Below the pieces are notes generated by a model that saw nothing but the letters and a program-made list of their open reading frames with translations, made no database searches and was not told where the DNA came from. A stretch of DNA of 64,000 bases from Gp1-AA145 sp035651475. Lineage in GTDB: Bacteria; Acidobacteriota; Terriglobia; Terriglobales; Acidobacteriaceae. Numbering within the stretch: the first letter of the stretch is position 1; the number at the start of each line of letters is the position of its first letter. The position numbers and the translations under genes were made by a program. Shown here in pieces: positions 53,826 through 60,885 of this stretch. The DNA is taken from contig DASRFP010000045.1 of NCBI GenBank assembly GCA_035651475.1, positions 55,760 through 119,759 of the forward strand. The letters are read 5' to 3'.

Positions 53826-54386
53826 ATGGCAATTCCAGCCACACAACTGCGTCCCGGCATGATTATTAAACATAACAATGACCTGCACTCGGTCTTCAGC
53901 GTCGAACACCGCACGCCTGGCAACCTGCGCGCCTTTATTCAAGCGAAGCTGCGAAACCTACGCACCGGAGCCATGTTCGAGCACCGCTTCCGCTCTCCCG
54001 ATCCGATCGAAAAGATCAATGTCGACGAAACGCAGATGGAATACCTCTATAACGACGGCGACGATTATTACTTCATGAACACCGAGAACTACGAGCAGAC
54101 GCACCTTACGAAAGAAGTTTTGGGTGACGCGGTGGACTATCTGACGGCAAACTTGCCAATTAAGGTCGAGTTTTTCGACGGCAAGGCCGTAGGAATCGAA
54201 TTGCCGCAAACTGTGGAATTGACCGTCATTGAAACCGAGCCGGGACTGAAGAGTGCAACCGCCTCCAGCGTTACCAAGCCAGCAAAGACCGAGACTGGGC
54301 TCGTGGTACAGGTGCCCCCGTTCATCAATGAAGGCGAAAAGATTAAGGTGGATACGGCGGAAGGCGTGTATCTTTCCAGAGCCTAG
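53826..54386 (+). CDS. efp: Translation elongation factor P
   Basis: 186 residues with an AAGGAG site. The three-domain EF-P that relieves ribosome stalling at polyproline. Residues 24-40 read FSVEHRTPGNLRAFIQA, so the loop tip, Lys34 in E. coli (KPGKGQAF), is Asn33 here, with Arg35 two residues later. Neither the lysylated Lys nor the rhamnosylated Arg position of known modified EF-Ps is matched exactly. No epm or earP gene is in the window. Confidence 0.96.
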   Translation: MAIPATQLRPGMIIKHNNDLHSVFSVEHRTPGNLRAFIQAKLRNLRTGAMFEHRFRSPDPIEKINVDETQMEYLYNDGDDYYFMNTENYEQTHLTKEVLGDAVDYLTANLPIKVEFFDGKAVGIELPQTVELTVIETEPGLKSATASSVTKPAKTETGLVVQVPPFINEGEKIKVDTAEGVYLSRA

Positions 54387-54390
54387 CAGT

Positions 54391-54471
54391 TCAGGTTTCA
54401 AGCTTCAGAGTTTCGAGGTTTCGCCGGTGGTCGCGTGACTCGAAACGTCTGAACCTTAAAACTTTGAAACA
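54391..54471. repeat. Imperfect inverted repeat between efp and acylphosphatase
   Basis: The left part (GTTTCAAG, TTCAGA, GTTTCGAG) is mirrored by the right part (CTCGAAAC, TCTGAA, CTTTGAAAC). It resembles the element at 32937-33049 in sequence and size. Confidence 0.5.
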
Positions 54472-54472
54472 T

Positions 54473-54769
54473 ATGTCTTCACCAAATCCAGCCGAGGCTA
54501 AGAATTTCATCGTCCGTGGCCGCGTGCAAGGCGTAGGCTTCCGTTGGTTTGTGGAGCGCGAAGCACGAACACTGGGAATTGCCGGCTGGGTCCGCAATCG
54601 CGCTGACGGGACAGTCGAGGTTCTGGCGATAGGCTCCAAGGAGCAACTTTCGAACTTGCACTCGCGCCTCCGCCAGGGACCGCGCGCGGCCCGGGTGGAT
54701 GAAGTTGAAGTAGAAGAAGCACAGCCGGTCGAAGGGTTGGGCACATTCCGCATTGAAGGAGCGTGGTAG
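54473..54769 (+). CDS. acyP: Acylphosphatase
   Basis: 98 residues from ATG 54473. The phosphate loop GRVQGVGFRWFV (with catalytic Arg) and the Asn in GWVRNRADGTVEV are intact. Hydrolyses carboxyl-phosphate bonds of acyl phosphates. Its TAG is immediately followed by the apt ATG, so the two are cotranscribed. Confidence 0.93.
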   Translation: MSSPNPAEAKNFIVRGRVQGVGFRWFVEREARTLGIAGWVRNRADGTVEVLAIGSKEQLSNLHSRLRQGPRAARVDEVEVEEAQPVEGLGTFRIEGAW

Positions 54770-55324
54770 ATGGCAAACGCCTCGTCGAAGGCAGGCACCA
54801 ATTGCGATCATCTGAAAAGATTGATTCGCGAGATACCGGACTTTCCAAAGCCCGGAATTCTTTTCTACGACATCACCACGCTGCTTAAAGACAAACTTGG
54901 TTTCGCCACCCTGATCGATGCGCTCGCCGAACATTACATCGGGAAAGAAGTTGACCTGGTGCTCGGAATGGAAGCACGAGGATTTATTTTTGGACCGGCA
55001 GTTGCCTATCGATTAAACGCGGGATTCATTCCGGTTCGCAAGCCCGGAAAGCTTCCTGCAGCAACAACAAAATACGATTACGCCCTCGAATACGGCACGA
55101 ATACGCTTGAAATTCATCAGGACGCAATTAAAAAGGGCCAGCGCGTGATCATTGTTGATGACCTGCTCGCAACCGGTGGCACCGCTGAGGCTACAGCGAA
55201 TTTGGCAAGGAACGCCGGAGCCGAGATCTGCGGCCTCGGATTTGTGGTCGAACTCGACTTCCTGCACCCGCGCGAGAAGCTGAAGGGATACGACGTGTTC
55301 TCGCTCCTGCACTACGAGAAGTAA
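54770..55324 (+). CDS. apt: Adenine phosphoribosyltransferase
   Basis: 184 residues. Purine salvage: adenine plus PRPP to AMP. IREIPDFPKPGILFYDITTL, VLGMEARGFIFGPAVAY, PVRKPGKLP, and the PRPP motif VIIVDDLLATGGTAEAT are all typical. Starts directly at the acylphosphatase stop. Confidence 0.96.
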   Translation: MANASSKAGTNCDHLKRLIREIPDFPKPGILFYDITTLLKDKLGFATLIDALAEHYIGKEVDLVLGMEARGFIFGPAVAYRLNAGFIPVRKPGKLPAATTKYDYALEYGTNTLEIHQDAIKKGQRVIIVDDLLATGGTAEATANLARNAGAEICGLGFVVELDFLHPREKLKGYDVFSLLHYEK

Positions 55325-55471
55325 AAAACTCTGTGCCTTCTCTCTATTTTCTGTGGCATTTCTCTGTGTAATTCTGCTTCCTGTGTACTCGGGTTTTTGG
55401 AGCTGAACCACCGAGAACACGGAGTGGGGCACAGAACGACGGTCGAGGAATGAGTCCTTTTTAATTCCTTC

Positions 55472-55487
55472 CGGCACTCCTCTTGCT
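55472..55487 (+). promoter_or_regulatory. Sigma-54 promoter of the flgF block
   Basis: CGGCAC-TCCTC-TTGCT matches the -24/-12 consensus TGGCAC-N5-TTGCW at all but the first base, with GG (55473-55474) and GC (55485-55486) at the correct spacing. Transcription would start at about 55498, one base before the flgF ATG. Confidence 0.7.
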
Positions 55488-55498
55488 TACACACGTGC

Positions 55499-56239
55499 AT
55501 GGACAGCGGTTACTACGCGGCATGCACGGCCCTCAAGGCGCAGTCGAACGCGCTGGAGCTGGTGGCGAACAATGTTGCGAACGTAAACACAACCGGCTAT
55601 CGCGGACAAATACCTTCGTTTGAGTCGCTCCTCGTCGAATCGCACCCCTCTGCGCCCACCAATGGCTGGAGCCAGCTCATCAATCAGTTCGCGACGTTGA
55701 ACGGCACCCGGCTTGACCTCGCACAAGGCAACCTGGAGCGTACGGGTAATCCCATGGATTTGGCGCTCGAAGGTCCCGGATTTTTCTCGATTCAGACCAA
55801 GGCGGGGACGCTCTATGCGCGGAGTGGAAATTTTCAGATCTCTGCCTCGGGCCAACTCACAACATCTTCGGGCGACCCAGTGCTCGGTACCGGCGGCCTG
55901 ATCACATTGCCTCTAAACGCCCAAGCTTCTATCAGCGCGGATGGGACAATTTCGGTTGCCGGCGCCGTCGCCGGAAAACTCAAGCTGGTGGAGTTTGAAC
56001 CAGGAAGGCAGGTCGCTGCTGTCGGGGGATCGTACTATTCGGCGTCCGCTAGAAACGCGGGTCCAGCAGTTCACACGATCGTCCGACAAGGAATGCTTGA
56101 ATTTTCCAACGTAAATCCGGTGATGGCGGTCGTCAGTTTAATTGCGGCGCAGCGCCAAGCGGAGATGGCGGGACGGGCGATGAATGCGTTTTATTCGGGT
56201 TTCGATCGCATTGCAGCCGACGAACTGCCAAAAGTGTGA
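55499..56239 (+). CDS. flgF: Flagellar basal-body rod protein FlgF
   Basis: 246 residues. The N-terminal LVANNVANVNTTGYRGQ and C-terminal SLIAAQRQAEMAGRAMNAFY are the paired helical ends of the rod/hook family, and GNPMDLALEGPGFFSIQT is the FlgF/FlgG middle motif. Forms the proximal rod. First gene of the block; it has no ribosome site before the ATG, and a sigma-54 promoter ends just before it, so it may be translated from a leaderless mRNA. Confidence 0.92.
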   Translation: MDSGYYAACTALKAQSNALELVANNVANVNTTGYRGQIPSFESLLVESHPSAPTNGWSQLINQFATLNGTRLDLAQGNLERTGNPMDLALEGPGFFSIQTKAGTLYARSGNFQISASGQLTTSSGDPVLGTGGLITLPLNAQASISADGTISVAGAVAGKLKLVEFEPGRQVAAVGGSYYSASARNAGPAVHTIVRQGMLEFSNVNPVMAVVSLIAAQRQAEMAGRAMNAFYSGFDRIAADELPKV

Positions 56240-56301
56240 AGTCCCAAGGATAGGGATAGGGAACGGCGGGCGATCATCCGCCGAGCACAGGAGGAACAAC
56301 A

Positions 56302-57093
56302 ATGTTGCGAGCCCTCTACACCGGCGCGAGCGGAATGAGCGCGCAGGAGATGAATCTCGATAATGTGGCTAACAATCTTGCCAACTCGAGCACCGCGGGA
56401 TTTCGCAAGCGTCGGCTGCAATTCGAAGACCTGATTTATCAGAATGTGGTGATGCCGGGAGCGGCGTCAACGCAGCAAACGACAGTCGCAAGCGGGCTGC
56501 AGATTGGGCTGGGTGCGCGCTCGGCTGCTTCTGAGATTGTGCAGACACAGGGTGACTTCAGCCAGACGGGGAACCCGCTCGATCTCGCGATCCAGGGGCA
56601 AGGTTTTTTTCAGATCACGCTACCTTCCGGCGAAACGGCGTACACGCGCAGCGGCGCCTTCCATCTTGATCAGCAGGGGAACCTGGTGACCGCCGACGGT
56701 AATCCCATGGACCCGGCGATCACGATTCCGCCGAATGCGACGTCAGTCACGATTGGCTCGGACGGCACGGTGAGCGTGACCACGCCGGGAGAGACACAGG
56801 CGCAACAGGTGGGCACCATTCAGCTGGCTCTTTTCCAGAACCCGGGTGGACTCAATAGCGTCGGTAACAATCTTTTCCTGGCAACCGCGGCGTCGGGTGA
56901 CCCCATTGTCGGCACTCCCGGCGGCACGGAGGGCGAAGGGACGATTCAGCAGGGGTATCTCGAGCAGTCGAATGTTGATGTGGTTGAAGAATTCATTCAG
57001 ATGATCGTTGCCCAACGCTCGTATGAGGCCAGTTCGCGCGTGGTGCAGGCTGCAGACGAGATGTTTCAGGACGTAAACAACCTCGGCAAGTAG
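56302..57093 (+). CDS. flgG: Flagellar distal rod protein FlgG
   Basis: 263 residues with AGGAGG before ATG. MLRALYTGASGMSAQEMNLD, NNLANSSTAGFRKRR, GNPLDLAIQGQGFFQI, and the C-terminal VEEFIQMIVAQRSYEASSRV identify FlgG, the main distal-rod subunit, a paralogue of FlgF next to it. Confidence 0.96.
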   Translation: MLRALYTGASGMSAQEMNLDNVANNLANSSTAGFRKRRLQFEDLIYQNVVMPGAASTQQTTVASGLQIGLGARSAASEIVQTQGDFSQTGNPLDLAIQGQGFFQITLPSGETAYTRSGAFHLDQQGNLVTADGNPMDPAITIPPNATSVTIGSDGTVSVTTPGETQAQQVGTIQLALFQNPGGLNSVGNNLFLATAASGDPIVGTPGGTEGEGTIQQGYLEQSNVDVVEEFIQMIVAQRSYEASSRVVQAADEMFQDVNNLGK

Positions 57094-57124
57094 GTGACCT
57101 GAAAAGGACAAGGAAGACTGGGAA

Positions 57125-57787
57125 ATGAAATTTCCTTTGATCGCCGGGTTGTTTGTCCTACTCACATCAGCGTGTGCGCAAGAACCTGCCCGGTTCGCAT
57201 CTCACACCGAGGTTACCGGGCACGGTACCGCTTGGCCGCTGGATGCTGAGCGCATCCAGCAAATTGTGCAGCAGAATCCCCTGCTGCAAGGACTGAATTT
57301 GTCGCAAGCACAAATCTTTCTTCCGCCGGATTTCACAACACCTGTACAGAATCCCGAGTTGGAGATCATGAGAATTCAGGAAAGTCCCGAACGCAACCGT
57401 TTCTTTGTTACCCTACGCTGTCGCAAACGAACCGAATGTGCCAGTTTTCTTGTGGAAGTCACTTGGCCCAGTGCGCGAATGCGCGGGCTGAGTGATGGTA
57501 ATAATGCCTTATTGTCAGCCTCCTTCAGCGCAAGCACATCAGGCCGGAAAAAAATCGCACGCGGACCAATTCTAGTTCAGCCACACACGGTAGCAATGCT
57601 GGTGATTGAAGAAGATGGGCTTCGCATCACCGAACCGGTACTTCCACAGAAACGAGCACGGCTCGGTGAGATTGTTCGCGTAAACGAGCCTTCAGCCCAC
57701 CGCTCGATCATGGCTAAAGTTATTGGTCCTGGACTGTTGGGACCCGCTGCCGAAACCAATCAGCCGCGAGTTGGCAGGATGCAATGA
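57125..57787 (+). CDS. flgA: Flagellar P-ring chaperone FlgA
   Basis: 220 residues with Sec signal peptide MKFPLIAGLFVLLTSACAQ. The C-terminal SAF-like region (ILVQPHTVAMLVIEEDGLRI, IVRVNEPSAHRSIMAKVIGP) is typical of FlgA, the periplasmic chaperone for P-ring assembly. Its stop overlaps the flgH start (ATGA). Confidence 0.88.
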   Translation: MKFPLIAGLFVLLTSACAQEPARFASHTEVTGHGTAWPLDAERIQQIVQQNPLLQGLNLSQAQIFLPPDFTTPVQNPELEIMRIQESPERNRFFVTLRCRKRTECASFLVEVTWPSARMRGLSDGNNALLSASFSASTSGRKKIARGPILVQPHTVAMLVIEEDGLRITEPVLPQKRARLGEIVRVNEPSAHRSIMAKVIGPGLLGPAAETNQPRVGRMQ

Positions 57788-58488
57788 ACAAGCTATTTCT
57801 CACTTCCCTGCTCTTGCTTGCCGCCACGACTTTGCTTTCTGCAAAAGATAAAGACAAGAGCAATTCCGGCACAATTCAAAACGAATCCCTCAATCAATAT
57901 CTCGAGCGCATGCAGCAGGTGCCCCTCCCCCCTTCCGCGCCGACGCTTGGAAGTCTCTGGAGTGACGGCGGCCGGTTCACTGATCTTTCGTCCGACTACA
58001 AGGCGAGGCACGTAGGCGATCTCATCACAATCACGGTCGTACAGAACATTACGGCAACCAATGCAGGCAGTGTTTCTTCGCAGCGCAATATGAGCGCAAG
58101 TTCCGGCATTTCAGCCTTGCCGGGACAATTGAAGACGACCGGCATAGCGAGTCTGTTTTCACCGAGTTCAGCCTATGCTCTGGGCGGCAAGGGACAGGCG
58201 GCAACCAGTTCGAGCCTAACCACCAGCCTTGCCGGGCGGATTGTTGCATTGCTGCCGGGAGGCGCGCTGGTGATCGAAGCGGAACGCAAGCTGACCATGA
58301 ACAATGAGCGGCAGACGCTGCTTCTGCGCGGCATGGTGCGCTCGGGAGATATTGGCCCGGGGGACAGCGTAGCTTCCAATGCGATTGCAAATCTGGAGCT
58401 TGAACTGAAAGGCAAAGGCGTAATTAGTGAAGGCAACCGCCCGCCGAATCCTATTATGCGGGCGATCTTGCGAGTTCTGAATTTCTAA
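57784..58488 (+). CDS. flgH: Flagellar L-ring protein FlgH without lipobox
   Basis: 234 residues. SLWSDGGRFTDLSSDYKARH, VGDLITITVVQNITATNAGS, LPGGALVIEAERKLTMNNER and LRGMVRSGDIGPGDSVASN are FlgH hallmarks. FlgH is normally an outer-membrane lipoprotein, but here the signal (MNKLFLTSLLLLAATTLLSA) has no lipobox Cys and the protein contains no Cys at all. The ring may therefore be anchored differently. Overlaps flgA by ATGA. Confidence 0.93.
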   Translation: MNKLFLTSLLLLAATTLLSAKDKDKSNSGTIQNESLNQYLERMQQVPLPPSAPTLGSLWSDGGRFTDLSSDYKARHVGDLITITVVQNITATNAGSVSSQRNMSASSGISALPGQLKTTGIASLFSPSSAYALGGKGQAATSSSLTTSLAGRIVALLPGGALVIEAERKLTMNNERQTLLLRGMVRSGDIGPGDSVASNAIANLELELKGKGVISEGNRPPNPIMRAILRVLNF

Positions 58489-58495
58489 GGAGCGC

Positions 58496-59599
58496 ATGCT
58501 TAGGTTTACGGTAAATGCGCTGATTGTGCTTGCAGCTCTGGGCCTTCATGCAGATGAAAGCGTTCATAGTGCGCTCGTTCGCGACATCTCCACGATCGAA
58601 GGGGTTCGCGATAATCCGGTGTTTGGATACGGTCTGGTTGTCGGATTGAAAGGCACCGGCGACCGTCAGCAGACGATTTTCACGATTCAGACCCTCGCAA
58701 ATGTTCTGCAGCGCATGGGAGTCCAGATTCCGGCGAACACCGTCGTGGTGAAAAACGTTGCGGCTGTTTTTGTGACTGCCACGCTCCCGCCATTTGCCAC
58801 ACCCGGGACCCACCTCGATGTGACTGTCTCTTCAGCCGGCGACGCCCGAAGCCTGGAAGGCGGCACCCTGTTAATGACACCCCTCTATGCAGCTGACGGG
58901 CAGGTATACGCCGCCGCTCAAGGGCCGTTGACACTTGGCGGCTACAGCGCGGGCGGAGGAGGCAATGTAAAGGAAGTAAATCATCCCACCGTGGGGAGGA
59001 TCCCCGGCGGCGGCTTCGTCGAGCGTGATGCGTCGATTGACCTGGGAAAGATGAAAGTGCTGACAATTCTGCTTTCTGAACCGAACTTCTCAACCGCTGA
59101 ACAAGTGGCGCAGGCAATTAACCGCCAACTTCACGACGTGACTGCGAGCGTAAAGGACAGCCGTCGAATTGAGGTCGTGCGTGGGCCGAGGGAACCCGAC
59201 GTGCCGGCCCTGCTGGCGCAAATTGAAAATTTGAGTGTGGAAGTTCGTCGGCGGGCACGGGTTGTAGTAAATGAGCGCACCGGTACGGTGGTCATGGGAC
59301 GCGATGTGCGGCTGGGCGCGGTATCGATCCTTCACGGCAGCTTCTCGATCGAAGTTGCAACCCAGCTTGCCGTCTCCCAACCGGCCCCGCTTGGCCAAGG
59401 CGAAACCAAGGTCGTGCCGGAAACTACACTGAAGGCCGAAGAAGGTGCATCGAGGCGTATTGAGCTGAACGAAGGGGCAAGTGTCGAGCAACTGGTCAAT
59501 GGATTGCAAAGAATTGGAGCGACATCGCGCGACGTGATTGCCATTCTGCAGGCCATCAAAGCCGCTGGAGCGCTGGACGCTGATTTCGAGGTAATTTGA
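58496..59599 (+). CDS. flgI: Flagellar P-ring protein FlgI
   Basis: 367 residues with a signal peptide (MLRFTVNALIVLAALGLHA). VRDNPVFGYGLVVGLKGTGD, VVVKNVAAVFVTATLPPFA, TVSSAGDARSLEGGTLLMTP and LVNGLQRIGATSRDVIAILQ are conserved along the whole FlgI family. Forms the peptidoglycan-associated P-ring. Starts 8 bp after flgH. Confidence 0.96.
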   Translation: MLRFTVNALIVLAALGLHADESVHSALVRDISTIEGVRDNPVFGYGLVVGLKGTGDRQQTIFTIQTLANVLQRMGVQIPANTVVVKNVAAVFVTATLPPFATPGTHLDVTVSSAGDARSLEGGTLLMTPLYAADGQVYAAAQGPLTLGGYSAGGGGNVKEVNHPTVGRIPGGGFVERDASIDLGKMKVLTILLSEPNFSTAEQVAQAINRQLHDVTASVKDSRRIEVVRGPREPDVPALLAQIENLSVEVRRRARVVVNERTGTVVMGRDVRLGAVSILHGSFSIEVATQLAVSQPAPLGQGETKVVPETTLKAEEGASRRIELNEGASVEQLVNGLQRIGATSRDVIAILQAIKAAGALDADFEVI

Positions 59600-59614
59600 G
59601 CAGGATGTAATCAC

Positions 59615-59905
59615 ATGAATGTGACCACGGTTTCCGCTGCCGCGACGATCGACCGAGCGCAGGCAAAAGCGGTAAAGGCGGGAGCGCAATTCGAAGCAAT
59701 TCTCCTGAACATGGCGTTTGGCGAGCTGCAAAAAACATTTTCACAGCTACCGGGAGCAAACGAAGACTTTATTGCCAGCAGCTACAACGGGTTCGGAATG
59801 GAGGCTTTGACCTCTGGCCTGGCCCGTGGCAAGGGAATTGGCCTGGGAGCTTTCATTACTAACGCACTTTTGGCTCACGCGGAACACCACAACAGTGGCG
59901 TTTAA
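59615..59905 (+). CDS. flgJ: FlgJ-type rod-binding protein, muramidase domain absent
   Basis: 96 residues equal to the N-terminal rod-binding domain of FlgJ: AKAGAQFEAILL-like KAGAQFEAILLNMAF, then FGMEALTSGLARGKGIGLG. The C-terminal peptidoglycan hydrolase domain of enterobacterial FlgJ is missing, as in many other phyla, so wall digestion must come from another enzyme. Its stop codon TAA overlaps the -35 box of the flgM promoter. Confidence 0.88.
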   Translation: MNVTTVSAAATIDRAQAKAVKAGAQFEAILLNMAFGELQKTFSQLPGANEDFIASSYNGFGMEALTSGLARGKGIGLGAFITNALLAHAEHHNSGV

Positions 59906-59929
59906 AGTTTTTTAATCTGCCGCCGATAG
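59903..59929 (+). promoter_or_regulatory. Sigma-28 (FliA) promoter of the flgM block
   Basis: TAAAGTTT (59903-59910), 11-nt spacer, GCCGATAG (59922-59929): the FliA consensus TAAAGTTT-N11-GCCGATAA with one mismatch in the last base. It lies 36 bp before the flgM ATG. Confidence 0.85.
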
Positions 59930-59965
59930 CAGAATTGCAGGAGGAAAAGTGGAGAGAAGCAGGTC

Positions 59966-60253
59966 ATGAGAATCGATTTAAATTCGAGTACGTCAACTTC
60001 AGGTCCGCAGATTGAAAAACCCACCTCCTCGCATTCTGCGCAACCCAGCAACGCTGCAATCGTAAATCAGTCTGCGTTTTCCGAGAGCGACATGAGCACG
60101 GGAAGGCTCGCCGCTGCGGCCTTGAATTCACCGGAAGTCCGAATGGACCGGGTGCGAACGCTCAAGTCGCAGATCGAATCGGGAACTTATCAAGTTTCGC
60201 CATCTCACGTTGCCGGTTCGATGACGGAGCAAATGCGCGTGCGGGCATCGTGA
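59966..60253 (+). CDS. flgM: Anti-sigma-28 factor FlgM
   Basis: 95 residues. Disordered N terminus, then VRMDRVRTLKSQIESGTYQV, the sigma-28-binding helix of FlgM. It holds FliA inactive until the hook is finished and FlgM is exported. It is transcribed from its own FliA promoter, giving the known autoregulatory loop. AGGAGG-like site (GCAGGAGGAA) lies some 25 bp upstream; a nearer AGCAGGTC is also present. Confidence 0.88.
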   Translation: MRIDLNSSTSTSGPQIEKPTSSHSAQPSNAAIVNQSAFSESDMSTGRLAAAALNSPEVRMDRVRTLKSQIESGTYQVSPSHVAGSMTEQMRVRAS

Positions 60254-60280
60254 AGCGGTAAACAGTAAATGGAGGCCACC

Positions 60281-60472
60281 ATGGCGGCTGACGAGCTGTC
60301 ACCTATCAACATGCCGGCGGTCGCGTGGACGGCGAATGCGGACTCACGCGGGCCGGGCGGTGAGTCGAAAGAGAGCGATAAAAAGCTTCAAAGGCCGCGC
60401 AAAAAGAAAACAAAGAGCCCGCCGGAAGTCGAATTCGAGCAAGTTGAGCACGAACTGGACAGTATCGCGTGA
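60281..60472 (+). CDS. Small basic protein of unknown function between flgM and flgN
   Basis: 63 residues from ATG 60281, preceded by GGAGG: MAADELSPINMPAVAWTANA, a Gly/Ser/Glu-rich middle, a basic cluster RPRKKKTKSPP, and an acidic end EVEFEQVEHELDSIA. The GTGA overlap with flgN (GTG 60469) indicates translational coupling. I do not recognise the family. Position inside the FliA-driven block suggests a flagellar export or chaperone-related role; that is inference. Confidence 0.65.
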   Translation: MAADELSPINMPAVAWTANADSRGPGGESKESDKKLQRPRKKKTKSPPEVEFEQVEHELDSIA

Positions 60473-60885
60473 ACACCGAACCAACTGGCTCAAAGCCGCG
60501 CACGAAGATGTTAGTGAACACTTTTCCTTCCCCCAGGTTGGCGGAAACAGCTGACACGATCATCGAAGAAATGGCCTGCGCCATTGCGGAGGCACAAGCC
60601 GCTGTATTCGCCGGTCGGTTCCTCGACCTCGAATGCTGCGCCCATCGATTGCAGGACTTATGTGAGTCACTCAAAAAGCATTCATCGAGCTTTGAAGGAC
60701 AGGCTGGAACGATCGTTGAGATATCGTCCCAGTCGGCTGCAGTGCGCGTCTATCGGCAAAATAAGGTATTCGCCGCGCTGCTGCGCCGCCTGAAGCGCCA
60801 CCTGGAAGCTCTTCGCGGGCTGCTGAATGGACCATCCATGACTTATCGAGCCCCGCAGATGATCATGCCGGAGCGAAAGAACTGA
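60469..60885 (+). CDS. flgN: FlgN-like flagellar export chaperone
   Basis: 138 residues from GTG 60469. Long amphipathic helices (about 20-115) end in RRLKRHLEALRGLLNGPSMT, matching FlgN in length, helix content and position just before flgK. FlgN escorts FlgK and FlgL to the export apparatus. Its stop is directly followed by the flgK ATG. Sequence similarity is low, as usual for this family. Confidence 0.7.
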   Translation: MNTEPTGSKPRTKMLVNTFPSPRLAETADTIIEEMACAIAEAQAAVFAGRFLDLECCAHRLQDLCESLKKHSSSFEGQAGTIVEISSQSAAVRVYRQNKVFAALLRRLKRHLEALRGLLNGPSMTYRAPQMIMPERKN

